From: Desertivirga xinjiangensis
Lineage (GTDB): Bacteria; Bacteroidota; Bacteroidia; Sphingobacteriales; Sphingobacteriaceae
NCBI RefSeq assembly: GCF_024436435.1
Contig: NZ_JAFMZP010000003.1
Coordinates: 124,001 to 188,000, forward strand
Direction: 5' to 3'
Length of the DNA stretch: 64,000 nt
Made by a program: the position numbers and the translations under genes. This document shows, piece after piece, positions 53,176 through 62,558 of the stretch (positions within the stretch are counted from its first letter, which is position 1; every line of letters begins with the position of its first letter). The notes beneath the pieces were generated by a model. It searched no databases. It was not told the DNA's origin and worked only from the letters and a program-made list of their open reading frames with translations.

Positions 53176-54315
53176 ATGCATAAACCGAACAGAAATAAAT
53201 TCCGGATAACTAGGTTTATCATACTTAAGGCCTCACGGTTTGTAAAATTCGTTTCAAAATTTAGAACTTCGGAAAAGAGGATCCTGGTAATCAAAATAGA
53301 CGCGATTGGCGATTATATCTTATTTAGAAACTATTTAGAGGTTCTGAAAGAATCCGAAAAATATAAAGGATATGAAATAGACCTTATCGGGAACATTCAT
53401 TGGAAAGATCTAGCGTTAACCTACGACAGCGGATTCCTTGCCAAGACGTGGTTTATAGATGAGGAGCCTTTATATTATCAACCCACAAATTTGATTAAGC
53501 TTGCCAGCTCGCTTTTTAAGAGAAAATACAAAATAGTTATTCAATCGACATACTCAAGAACGCTTATGGGAAACGGGCTTTCTATACTTGCTTCGGGAAA
53601 AGAAACGATTGCCTATTCCAGCAGCCATGAGCATCATCCAAAATACAAGAACAAAACCGATAAATTTTATTCTACTTTGATTGAAAGACCTTCGCATGTT
53701 AATCATGAAATGGACCGAAACCATTTTTTTTTCGAAAAAATCCTTGAACGAAAACTTCCTGTCCTTACTCCCCATATTCCGGTAAGACAGAAGGAGAGAA
53801 ATAAAATAATAATATTTGCAGGATCAAACGATATTAGAAGGAACTGGGAAAAAGAAAAATTTCTTGAAATTATCCAAAGAATATTACTACAAACCAATGA
53901 ACATATCCAGTTAGCTGGAGGCCCTAATGATATACAAACTGCGAATTTTATTCAAAAAAAGATTCCTGCGACCGGAAGAGTTATAAACCTTACAGGTAAA
54001 ACCAGCCTTCCTGAACTGACAGAACTGATAGCCAGTGCAAAACTTGTGATCTCAAACGACACAAGCGCTGTACATATCGCGTCAGCAACGCAGACACCCG
54101 TCATTTGTATTCAGGGAGGAGGCCATTTCAATCGATTTACTCCCTATCCATCATATCATAATTTCAAACCGATTTGCGTCTACAAAGAACTGCCCTGTTA
54201 TCATTGTAATTGGAAATGCTCATTTATCAAATCTGACACCGAAACTTTTCCATGTATACAGCAAGTATCTGTTGATCGGGTATGGGCCGAAATAGTTAAA
54301 CAAATTCAAAGCTAG
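53176..54315 (+). CDS. GT9 (heptosyltransferase-like) glycosyltransferase
   Basis: A 379-residue protein with GT9 marks: ILVIKIDAIGDYILFRNYLE near the N-terminus, ILFAG-type strand then GPNDIQTANFI, and LVISNDTSAVHIASATQTPVICIQGG (donor site). A Cys/His group near the end (CYHCNWKCSF) could bind metal. GT9 enzymes extend the inner LPS core. The ATG at 53176 is preferred over a GTG inside the ABC gene. A T9 run at 53724-53732 lies in the coding region. Confidence 0.88.
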   Translation: MHKPNRNKFRITRFIILKASRFVKFVSKFRTSEKRILVIKIDAIGDYILFRNYLEVLKESEKYKGYEIDLIGNIHWKDLALTYDSGFLAKTWFIDEEPLYYQPTNLIKLASSLFKRKYKIVIQSTYSRTLMGNGLSILASGKETIAYSSSHEHHPKYKNKTDKFYSTLIERPSHVNHEMDRNHFFFEKILERKLPVLTPHIPVRQKERNKIIIFAGSNDIRRNWEKEKFLEIIQRILLQTNEHIQLAGGPNDIQTANFIQKKIPATGRVINLTGKTSLPELTELIASAKLVISNDTSAVHIASATQTPVICIQGGGHFNRFTPYPSYHNFKPICVYKELPCYHCNWKCSFIKSDTETFPCIQQVSVDRVWAEIVKQIQS

Positions 54316-54319
54316 TGTT

Positions 54320-55474
54320 GTGAAAAAAATATTATACTTCTTTCCACTAAATCCGATAACTCAGGATGCTGGGTGTAAAACAAGGGCACTCAGGCTTCTA
54401 GAATACTTTAAAAACAGGGCATTCGTTACAGATTTTGTCGGATTGGAGTATTGGGATACATGGTCAATGGAAAATTTAAATCAATTGCGAGATAGCAGCC
54501 TGATAAATAAATTGATCCTAATACCTTCTCCGCCGGTTAAAAAAGGACTCAGTCGTCTTTTGAAAAAAAAAAAAACAAAAGACATCTTTGACAAACGATT
54601 GAAAGTCAAAGGGGCTTTGCCAAATTTTACAACATCTCATGTCAGAAAATCATTTGATGAAATATTAAAGAATAGTCACTATGATTTTATAATTATTAGT
54701 TATGCATACTGGGCCGACTTGATTTACGAAAACTCCTTCTTAAACAATGCTAAGACAATCATCGACACTCATGATTTGCTAACGTCACAGATTCAAAATC
54801 AGGAAGGAATCAACCTTGGAAAGTCTTTCCAAGAAGAGTTCAGACGACTTGATCTTTTTGATGAGATCTGGGCAATCTCCATAGATGAACAATATTTGTT
54901 TAGCCAATTTGTTAAAAAGAAAGTCAGACTTGTGCCGATTACTTTTGATGCTCCTCAAATTGACGAGACTATTGTTCCAGATTTTGACCTTTTGTATGTT
55001 GCCAGCGATAATGAGAATAATATAAAATCGATCAATTGGTTTGTTACAGAGGTTTACCCAAAGCTACCAAAAGGTATAAAAATTTGTGTTATTGGCAAAG
55101 TAACATTATATATAGACAATCTATCAGGAGTAGTCAAGATTCCTTTTGCACAAAACCTTGCAACGTTTTATCAAAGGTCAAAGATTGCTCTTTGCCCAAT
55201 GTTAGCAGGCACTGGGGTTAAAATTAAAGTTGTTGAAGCATTCTCCTTCGGCTTGCCCGTAGTATGTACCACACGGGGTATTGACGGGCTTCCTAACAAA
55301 ATAAACAACGGATGTTTAGTCAGTGATGATCCCGATGAATTCGCACTTAATATAGTCAAACTAATCAATGACAATACACTGTACTCCAAACAAAAAGCTC
55401 TGGCGAGAGAAATGTTCAACCTGGCATTTGATTCGGAAGTATGTCTAAAATTACTGGACTCTTCTTTCATTTAA
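54320..55474 (+). CDS. GT4-like glycosyltransferase containing an A13 tract
   Basis: A 384-residue GT-B enzyme with a GTG start. The N-terminal ILYFFPLNPITQDAGCKTRALRLLEYF and C-terminal MLAGTGVKIKVVEAFSFGLPVVCTTRGIDGLP (E-x7-E-like donor motif) place it near GT4 enzymes. At codons for Lys-Lys-Lys-Lys-Thr the gene carries 13 consecutive A bases (54563-54575), a likely slippage site. It is 4 bases after the GT9 gene and 15 bases before a GT2 gene. Confidence 0.87.
   Translation: MKKILYFFPLNPITQDAGCKTRALRLLEYFKNRAFVTDFVGLEYWDTWSMENLNQLRDSSLINKLILIPSPPVKKGLSRLLKKKKTKDIFDKRLKVKGALPNFTTSHVRKSFDEILKNSHYDFIIISYAYWADLIYENSFLNNAKTIIDTHDLLTSQIQNQEGINLGKSFQEEFRRLDLFDEIWAISIDEQYLFSQFVKKKVRLVPITFDAPQIDETIVPDFDLLYVASDNENNIKSINWFVTEVYPKLPKGIKICVIGKVTLYIDNLSGVVKIPFAQNLATFYQRSKIALCPMLAGTGVKIKVVEAFSFGLPVVCTTRGIDGLPNKINNGCLVSDDPDEFALNIVKLINDNTLYSKQKALAREMFNLAFDSEVCLKLLDSSFI
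54563..54575 (+). repeat. A13 homopolymer within a glycosyltransferase gene
   Basis: Thirteen A bases within the reading frame of the GT4-like gene, the longest homopolymer noted in the window. Gain or loss of one base would end the protein early; RNA polymerase slippage is also possible. Confidence 0.95.
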
Positions 55475-55489
55475 TTTCAGAATTCAACG

Positions 55490-56635
55490 ATGAAAATATA
55501 TTCATGGATCGATAAAAAAAATCTAAGAGTTTGCAAAAAAATTAATATAAAGTATTTACTTGAAAGTGACAATAATATTGCTTATGCTTTAAATAGACTC
55601 TTTTATCCTCTTTATTTAAAAAGATTAGGACTTGTAATATTAAGTGTGGCGTTATTTAAACGGGGAACCTTTAAATCACTTATATCAATAGTATTAGGCA
55701 ATTCTTCATCACTAGGGTCTTGCCAGGATTCTTCCGTAAAGTATAGTGTACTAAAGGAATTTTTGTGGAATTTATTTGGGTACGGTTATTTTACTCCGAA
55801 CGGTTTACTACCAATTCTGAACAACGTGGACCTTCTTAAAAAACGGTTACGGCTCGAATTATCTTCCCGACCTCTAGTATCAATAATAATTCCCGTTTAT
55901 AATCAGCTAAGTTACACTTACAATTGTCTGCTAGCCCTGTCTAATAACCTGCCTAAAAATATTCCTTATGAAATAATCTTAGTCGATGACTGCTCCACTG
56001 ATGAGTCTTATTCTTTTTTTTCGAACAACGTAATAGGCATACGGTATATAAGAAATGAAAAAAACCAGGGTTTTTTATTGAACTGTAACCAAGCAGCGGA
56101 AAAATCTAAAGGTAGTTACCTCTGTTTTTTAAATAATGATACTCAAATCAAAAAAGGATGGATCGAAGCTCTATTAAACTATCTTGAATCAAATCCATCG
56201 GCTGGATTGGTGGGAAGCAAGTTAATTTTCCCGTGTGGCCTGCTCCAGGAAGCTGGTGGCATCGTTTACAAAAATGGAGCGACAGGCAGGCATGGCAGTT
56301 TGGAGCTCACAAGCCTTAAATCTTTTAATCAACTAAAGAAAGTGGATTACATAACAGGTGCCAGTATTGTACTCAGAAAAGCTGATTTTAGCGCATTGGG
56401 AGGTTTTGACACTAGATACATCCCAGCCTATTATGAAGACACCGATTTATGTATGGCAATTCGGTATAAATTAAAAAAGGATGTCATTTATGTCCCAACG
56501 TCAGAAGTAATCCATTTCGAAGGCATGTCTTCAAAAAAAGATCATATTAATCAAATTATACTAACAAATAGAAATCAATTTATTCTAAAATGGAAATCAG
56601 AACTAACATTATGCACTCCCAAACAAGACGGGTGA
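55490..56635 (+). CDS. GT2 glycosyltransferase with N-terminal extension
   Basis: A 381-residue protein. An N-terminal region of about 120 residues starts with a basic segment and a hydrophobic stretch. The GT2 domain follows (PLVSIIIPVYNQLSYTYNCLLALSNN, ILVDDCSTDE, FLNNDTQIKKGWIE, PAYYEDTDLCMAIRYKL), of the rhamnosyltransferase type. It is a full-length paralogue of the first half of the 57505-59793 protein, lacking the latter's GT4 half. A8 and T8 runs lie in the coding sequence. Confidence 0.88.
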   Translation: MKIYSWIDKKNLRVCKKINIKYLLESDNNIAYALNRLFYPLYLKRLGLVILSVALFKRGTFKSLISIVLGNSSSLGSCQDSSVKYSVLKEFLWNLFGYGYFTPNGLLPILNNVDLLKKRLRLELSSRPLVSIIIPVYNQLSYTYNCLLALSNNLPKNIPYEIILVDDCSTDESYSFFSNNVIGIRYIRNEKNQGFLLNCNQAAEKSKGSYLCFLNNDTQIKKGWIEALLNYLESNPSAGLVGSKLIFPCGLLQEAGGIVYKNGATGRHGSLELTSLKSFNQLKKVDYITGASIVLRKADFSALGGFDTRYIPAYYEDTDLCMAIRYKLKKDVIYVPTSEVIHFEGMSSKKDHINQIILTNRNQFILKWKSELTLCTPKQDG

Positions 56636-56715
56636 GGGTCGGCTAAGCAGTCTATCTGTATCATTTCGTTTAAGAAAACGTATTATTATATTTGATTTCA
56701 ACTACCCGATAGAAT

Positions 56716-57477
56716 ATGGTTATAATATATAGGATTAGCGACGCCGGATATGCCAAGGTCAAGCCGCGATACATCAATAACAAGAACTGCCTCAAGAATG
56801 CTTTTAGGCATTTCGATCCAGACAAGGGGGATCATAAATGGATTATAATTGCCGACAATGTAAGTGCAAAAACGGAAAAAATGATAAAAGACATCGTGGC
56901 CCAATCTGCCATTTATCATTCAGCTTCAATTGGAAATGGAGCTGGAACGTTTAATATAGCCCTGGATTATGCTTTAGATTTTCCCGAAGATGAAATAGTG
57001 TATTTTCTGGAAAATGATTATCTCCATAAGGATGGGGCATCCTCTGCTTTGTTAGAAGGCATCAATTTAAATGTTGACTATGTGTCCCTTTATGATCACC
57101 CGGACAAATATATGGCTGGTTTCAACCCATATGTGGAAGGTGGTTCAGAAGAAACCCGGGTTATGCTTAGCAAATCGTGCCACTGGAAGATTACAAACTC
57201 AACTACAATGACTTTCGCGTCAACGGTTAAAACATTGAAAGAAGATCAACAAATACTCCGCGAATTCACCAATGGCACTCACCCCTTTGACTTTGATATG
57301 TTCCTAACTTTAAAGAATAAAGGAAGAAAGCTCATTACACCATTACCCTCTTATTCAACACATGGAGAAACACTCTTTCTAGCCCCATTAGTTGATTGGG
57401 AAATTCAAAGTTTCGAACTATCAGAAAGTCGTCTTGGTAATCTGGCTAGAAGCTGGGTGCGGAAATTGGGATTCTAG
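56716..57477 (+). CDS. probable GT-A glycosyltransferase, unassigned family
   Basis: A 253-residue cytosolic-looking protein without a signal peptide. WIIIADNVSAKTEKMIKDIV resembles the Rossmann start of GT-A enzymes and VYFLENDYLHKDGA a metal-binding acidic motif (ENDY instead of DxD). A conserved-looking SYSTHGETLFLAPLVDWE stretch near the end could hold the catalytic base. I do not recognise the family; the context makes a sugar transfer role likely. Confidence 0.7.
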   Translation: MVIIYRISDAGYAKVKPRYINNKNCLKNAFRHFDPDKGDHKWIIIADNVSAKTEKMIKDIVAQSAIYHSASIGNGAGTFNIALDYALDFPEDEIVYFLENDYLHKDGASSALLEGINLNVDYVSLYDHPDKYMAGFNPYVEGGSEETRVMLSKSCHWKITNSTTMTFASTVKTLKEDQQILREFTNGTHPFDFDMFLTLKNKGRKLITPLPSYSTHGETLFLAPLVDWEIQSFELSESRLGNLARSWVRKLGF

Positions 57478-57491
57478 GGTCTTAAATAATA

Positions 57492-57520
57492 AAAAGGGGT
57501 GTGGTTAGCTCGCCCCTTTT
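57492..57520. terminator. bidirectional terminator within the glycan island
   Basis: AAAAGGGG (57492-57499) pairs with CCCCTTTT (57513-57520). The right arm lies within the last codons of the minus-strand GT2-GT4 gene. Confidence 0.75.
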
Positions 57521-59793
57521 ACAGATTCTAAAATCTTCCGAAGATCTTCCTTAATCACTTCTGGCGAAAACTTATAAATAGAATCGTAAGACGCATTTGC
57601 TAAATTATACCAAAGTGTTTCGTTATCATAAAGGCGTAAAATCTGGTTTGCAAACGCGATTTTATCGTCTGCAATCAGTACATCTTTATCATTGGTTAAA
57701 TCCATTCCCTCTACACCAATACTCGTAGAGACAACAGGCAATCCAAATTCCATGCTTTGCCCGATTTTCCCCTTCATGCCTGCACCGTATCTCAATGGCG
57801 ACACAAACACCCGGCTTGTTATAAAGTACTCAGATACATCTTCAATATAACCAGGAACAATTACATCATCGTTAGCTAATGCCAAAACGTCGATAGTTGG
57901 TTTACTTCCTAACAAATACACCTTTAATGTAGGCTTTTCTCGCCAAACTATTGGCATGATTTCATTCACTAACCATAAGACCGCATCTATATTGGGAGGA
58001 TGAGTATAACCTCCGATAAAAAGTAAACCAGATCGCATACTATAGGCATTTCGGTTGCCAAATCCACGTGGGTAATGAATATTGGGAACAACTGCTGTAT
58101 TTTTTATCCCATACGATCTCAGTATTTCGGCCTCTACCTTCGTTACAGTTAACGTAATATCAGCCCGTTGTGCAACTCGAAGTTCCAATTGCCTCATTTC
58201 TTCGGCTTTATGCAATAAGGGTTCATTTTGAAGTAACTCCGCCTCACGTTGCATCCGAATATGATGCAAATCAAGAGTATCATATATTAATCTTATATGC
58301 TTAAAGGAGGAGAGCTTATCTTGAAACGTGTCATTCAGGTCAGGTCGGGCTAGCCAAACATACTCCAAACATTCTATAATATCAGATTGATATTCTCCCT
58401 TATAGAGTAAAGCACAAAAATCATTCGAAACTTCAATGCCCTCTTTAAGAAGCGCGGAGTAGTAAGGCTCTCTGATATCAACGTTTGGTGGGGCAAAGAT
58501 AATATGAAATTTGAGGGACTTTAGAATACGCATTATTCGAGTAATTCTAAGCGATCCGGAGTCCCTATCAAAAGTAGGTAGAAGCTCTATTATCAATATA
58601 GATGGCGGCAACAGCCTTCTTGCTGCACAATCAACATCCCCATTTTCGTAGTGTTGTCTTAGTTCTATATGCCATTTTTCATAGAACTTTTGCCGGTTAA
58701 TTTCCTGGTAAAATTTGACAGTGCCAGGTACAACTTCTTTCCCGGAAGTTATACCCTCATAATGTAAAACTTGCGAAAATGGTTGATAAACAACTTTTTT
58801 CCCGAGGATGTTTCGTACAGACATACAGAAGTCGGTATCTTCATAATATGCTGGCTTAAATCTCTCGTCGAAAAATCCTAACTTTATAAAGTCAACCTTC
58901 CTAAACAAAATACTTGCACCAGAGCAATAATCAACTTCTCTTATATAATTATATTTTTCCTTTTCAGGCGAATCCATTCGACCGTAATTGGCACCACTTG
59001 CGTCGCTAAATACGATTCCTCCGGCCTCTTGAAGATATCCATTCGGGTAGATAAGCTTACTGCCTACGCAACCTACTTCGGGGTCCTTCTCGATAACCTC
59101 AAGCAAAGATTCAAGCCACCTTTTTCGCACCTGAGTATCATTATTCAATAAACAAATATACGTTCCCTTGGCTCGACTGACGGCTTCATTACATGAAAGT
59201 AAAAATCCCTGATTACTTACATTCCTAATATAGCGAATTCCTTCTGTCCGACTTTTAAAAAAATCAGATGTACAATCAGTGCTACAATCATCGATCACAA
59301 TGACTTCAAAAGGAATTGCATTTGATACATTTTCCCTGATTGACAATAAACAGTTAAAAGTATAGGACAAATTATTATACACCGGAACAATAATGGACAC
59401 CAATGGGTTCTCAGAAGTACCCAGACAAATATCCCGGCGCATAATCTCCCGAATACTCAAGGCATCATATAGTTCACGAAAATATAGGAACCGAAATCCA
59501 AAGAGTTGCCGAAAAAACTCCTTGAACTTATTGTTATCTTCAGCAAAACGTTGATTTATGTAAAACGGGTAGTATTGTTTAAGGAGTAACTGTGATATGC
59601 TTTTGAAAACAGATTTTTTAAAAAGCAAGATATTCAACAAAATTATCAGCAGCCTTTTAAAATATAACTTAAAAAAAGAAGGGTGGAAATAATATGAGTT
59701 TCCTCGGCCTTGCTGCAGACCCTGCAAATACTTGGTATTTATCTTAGAACAAATTCTCTTATTCCGTTTTTCTAAACTCTTGGACAAACTCAT
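57505..59793 (-). CDS. bifunctional GT2-GT4 glycosyltransferase fusion
   Basis: A 762-residue two-domain enzyme. N-terminal basic/hydrophobic region to about 130; GT2 domain at about 130-370 (PLVSIIVPVYNNLSYTFNCL, VIDDCSTDC, CLLNNDTQVRKRWLE, PAYYEDTDFCMSVRNIL). GT4-like domain at about 400-755 (GSLRITRIMRILKSL, FIGGYTHPPNIDAVLWLV, YGAGMKGKIGQSMEFGLPVVSTSIGVEG). Such fusions add two successive sugars. The N-terminal half is closely related to the 55490 gene product. Last gene of a minus-strand group of three. Confidence 0.9.
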   Translation of the reverse strand: MSLSKSLEKRNKRICSKINTKYLQGLQQGRGNSYYFHPSFFKLYFKRLLIILLNILLFKKSVFKSISQLLLKQYYPFYINQRFAEDNNKFKEFFRQLFGFRFLYFRELYDALSIREIMRRDICLGTSENPLVSIIVPVYNNLSYTFNCLLSIRENVSNAIPFEVIVIDDCSTDCTSDFFKSRTEGIRYIRNVSNQGFLLSCNEAVSRAKGTYICLLNNDTQVRKRWLESLLEVIEKDPEVGCVGSKLIYPNGYLQEAGGIVFSDASGANYGRMDSPEKEKYNYIREVDYCSGASILFRKVDFIKLGFFDERFKPAYYEDTDFCMSVRNILGKKVVYQPFSQVLHYEGITSGKEVVPGTVKFYQEINRQKFYEKWHIELRQHYENGDVDCAARRLLPPSILIIELLPTFDRDSGSLRITRIMRILKSLKFHIIFAPPNVDIREPYYSALLKEGIEVSNDFCALLYKGEYQSDIIECLEYVWLARPDLNDTFQDKLSSFKHIRLIYDTLDLHHIRMQREAELLQNEPLLHKAEEMRQLELRVAQRADITLTVTKVEAEILRSYGIKNTAVVPNIHYPRGFGNRNAYSMRSGLLFIGGYTHPPNIDAVLWLVNEIMPIVWREKPTLKVYLLGSKPTIDVLALANDDVIVPGYIEDVSEYFITSRVFVSPLRYGAGMKGKIGQSMEFGLPVVSTSIGVEGMDLTNDKDVLIADDKIAFANQILRLYDNETLWYNLANASYDSIYKFSPEVIKEDLRKILESVKGAS

Positions 59794-59851
59794 TTATGCA
59801 ATACGAAAAAAATCAATCGAAAATTACATCTCAAAACTCAATTGGCGGACT

Positions 59852-60751
59852 CTATTTAATTCGAAAACTCCAAAACTTTGTAGAAAAATTATCTTTACTA
59901 CCTTTTTTAGACGTTTCAGGCTTATTCTCAGATAAAGGATCAATTCGCGGCTCAGTCACAGGGTTGTGGTAGGTTTGCTTCAATAATTCAATCAAATCCT
60001 CAATTGATCTTTGCTTGAACAACTCTAACTTTGGCCAGCTGACCTGATCAAGGGGGTGAAAGTTCCTTACATAAACATAGTTATGGTCATCAATTGCGTC
60101 CCATAAATTATAATAGCTTTCCGTATTGAAATCATCTTTATGCCCCCAATTATTCAGTTTAGCCTTAATTTCAGCGCTACGGCGAGCCCAGCTTTGATGA
60201 ACTACCCTATCATCCCAAAAAACTTGTTTCAGTCCTGAGCTATATCGTGCATATGTATAAACGGGACTATTTGTTATAAAAGGTAAATAGTCCGCAGCCT
60301 CTGATACAATAATGAATCCGTCTTCCGTTTGCTTATACATTGGAATCACTTTGCAGTTGATAGAGACTGGCTCACCAGGTTCATAATTGTTCAGTTTGCG
60401 CAATAGCTCGGGAAAGTCAACAAAATATTCATCCGAATCGATCTGCATAAACCAATCACAGTCCCCCATCCTTGCAGACAGCATTTGTCTTTCCCTTGTA
60501 TCCAGTTCAATGACAGGGACATTTTCGATATAAAAATCATCTTCGTAAATGACGATTTTTTTTTCAATGTCCAGTTGATCAAGCCAGGACCAAAACGTAT
60601 CGCTTATGGTAAATATTTCGCCAGACCAGGTTCTTCTTTTCAAATCTAAACAAAGAAATATTTCTTCTATATATGGATATACAATTGGAAGTGATGTCTT
60701 AAGGTATTCGTAATCATAGGAGACCAAAAAACCTGCTTTGATTTTTTTCAT
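59852..60751 (-). CDS. GT2-like glycosyltransferase
   Basis: A 299-residue GT-A-like protein. GFLVSYDYEYLKTSLPIVYPYIEEIFLCLD is the N-terminal fold start and DWFMQIDSDEYFVDFPE the DxD metal site. The GT92/GT2-like middle part follows (FWDDRVVHQSWARRSAEI). A9 run in the Glu-Lys-Lys-Ile codons (60556-60564). Sugar unknown. It follows the GT4 gene by 29 bases. Confidence 0.8.
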   Translation of the reverse strand: MKKIKAGFLVSYDYEYLKTSLPIVYPYIEEIFLCLDLKRRTWSGEIFTISDTFWSWLDQLDIEKKIVIYEDDFYIENVPVIELDTRERQMLSARMGDCDWFMQIDSDEYFVDFPELLRKLNNYEPGEPVSINCKVIPMYKQTEDGFIIVSEAADYLPFITNSPVYTYARYSSGLKQVFWDDRVVHQSWARRSAEIKAKLNNWGHKDDFNTESYYNLWDAIDDHNYVYVRNFHPLDQVSWPKLELFKQRSIEDLIELLKQTYHNPVTEPRIDPLSENKPETSKKGSKDNFSTKFWSFRIK

Positions 60752-60780
60752 GCGAGAGTTTGTAATTTACTTTATGCTTT

Positions 60781-62025
60781 CTAAATGAAACTATCTGACT
60801 TGAAAAGATTTATGGTCCTGTCAAGGACATTCGAAGCCTTAAATAAGTTACGGCATCTATTTTGATATTCTGCTGTAAGGCTCTTATGCCAAGCTATTGC
60901 TTTAGATTCCGCATTCAATGCATTCTTGTCCAAAAACTTGTCCAAAATTAAAAGCTCCAAACTTTTTACAATATCCGAGGCGCTATAGTTATTCAGGACT
61001 TTCGCTCGCGCCTTCACCGCTAACCTAGATCTGTATCGGGGATTACTATAGAGAAATTTCAATCCGTCTGATATCGACGACACGGATCGAGAAACAACAA
61101 GTCCTGAGATGCCGTTATCAACCAATTCAATTTGTGCATTATCCTTATCGGGAGTACTAACAGTCAGCACTGGAACACCTACTAACATTGCTTCTGCAAT
61201 CACCATACCGAAACTCTCACCGATATTACTTATCGCCAGAAAGGTATCCATCGCTTTATAATAGGTGAGTAATTGCCTTAGGTCAGATGTAGTCTCCAAT
61301 ATCACCAAACTATCTAAAATATCTAACGCAGCAGCATGATTCAACATCTTTTCAGTCGCTCCAACTAACAAAAATTTGCTTTTAAAATTTCGTTTTAAAA
61401 AATGGGCAAATGCATCAAGCGTAATAAGGTCAAACTTGTTATCATCTGCGCGCCCAACTCTGCCAACCACAAATTTTTCGATCAGTCCATACTGTGCTTT
61501 GAACTTCTCAACCTCACTATCGTCTGGAATTAAACCTTGTATGTATTCGGTATCAATAGGATTAGGTAAAATTTTTCGCTTGTTGGCAAATATGAGCCCC
61601 AGCGAACCATCTACTTGCATACGTCGCACCAAGGTCATTTTGGACACATATAAATCGTAATCAATAACCTCATAAAGTGGTGAATGGTCATATCCGCCAA
61701 AAACATTTGTTTGTATAACTAATCGAGGTTTATTGCCTTTAATTACCTCAAAAAGACGTTCGTCCATATCTCCACTTCCATGCCAATGAAGTACGTCCGT
61801 TTCCTCTAGGATTTCGGCAAACCTATTAAGATCATCGTGCAGTATCTCAACAACGATTCCCAAATCCTTAATCAACTGGACTCTTTCTCCTCCCTTATGG
61901 ATTGCCACTACGCAAACACTGAAAATGTCCTTGTCGAAATATTTCGCAAATAATTGAAGTGCATACTCTGTTCCGCCCAAACCAAGCTGGTTAACTGCTT
62001 CTACTACTCTTATTTTCCTTTGCAT
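60781..62025 (-). CDS. glycosyltransferase family 4
   Basis: A 414-residue GT-B enzyme. EAVNQLGLGGTEYALQLFAKYF (acceptor-side loop), VVGRVGRADDNKFD and GESFGMVIAEAMLVGVPVLTVSTPDKDNAQIE (donor motif) identify GT4. First gene of the minus-strand group, facing the MACPF lipoprotein gene across 533 bases with no detected gene. Confidence 0.9.
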   Translation of the reverse strand: MQRKIRVVEAVNQLGLGGTEYALQLFAKYFDKDIFSVCVVAIHKGGERVQLIKDLGIVVEILHDDLNRFAEILEETDVLHWHGSGDMDERLFEVIKGNKPRLVIQTNVFGGYDHSPLYEVIDYDLYVSKMTLVRRMQVDGSLGLIFANKRKILPNPIDTEYIQGLIPDDSEVEKFKAQYGLIEKFVVGRVGRADDNKFDLITLDAFAHFLKRNFKSKFLLVGATEKMLNHAAALDILDSLVILETTSDLRQLLTYYKAMDTFLAISNIGESFGMVIAEAMLVGVPVLTVSTPDKDNAQIELVDNGISGLVVSRSVSSISDGLKFLYSNPRYRSRLAVKARAKVLNNYSASDIVKSLELLILDKFLDKNALNAESKAIAWHKSLTAEYQNRCRNLFKASNVLDRTINLFKSDSFI

Positions 62026-62558
62026 AATTTTATCACATCAACATCCTGTCGAAAGTACGAACTTCAGAAAATCCAATCTTTTCATGAGGACGTACAAACA
62101 TAAAGATTATAGCGTGATTGATTTAAGAATTCTTATCTGAGCGTGGAGACCATCAATCTTTTTTAAAGGCTTCACGGGCGCACTTCAAGTGTCAGGGGCG
62201 TAGTGCACCGTCAGCCCAGAACAAATAGTTACATCCGTTTTTAGTACCTACATGTTCTTAATAGCCACATCTTAACCCCACTCATTTTCAACTTTTTCAC
62301 TTAACGTTTTGAAATTTAGAACTTTCGCCTGTTAAACAGTCGAATTTTATTTAAACAAAATATTTATCGTTGGTGTAATACTTCAATGGGTTCATGTAAA
62401 ATTTCAAACATTAACCGAAAGAAATCTTAAGTTAGCCGATAATGCTAGCGAAAGTGTCGAACCGATCATTATACCTGCAATAATTTGAAACGGGTAAATA
62501 AAAAACTTACTTGTGATAGTAAAAAGCTTATTATTTCTAACATATCAACAATTTAATT
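62026..62558. other. 533-base intergenic region, no gene recognised
   Basis: Between the divergent GT4 and MACPF genes. Mostly AT-rich, but about 62160-62220 is visibly richer in G+C (GGCTTCACGGGCGCACTT and neighbours), with a weak hairpin. All frames there are broken; the minus strand reads short pieces between stops. No promoter consensus was convincing. It may hold regulatory sequence for both genes or the scar of an old insertion. Confidence 0.5.

Noticed and set aside
44961-62025. Complete capsule/O-antigen locus
   Set aside because: No Wzx flippase, Wzy polymerase, chain-length regulator or nucleotide-sugar genes were found; only transferases and one MsbA-like exporter.
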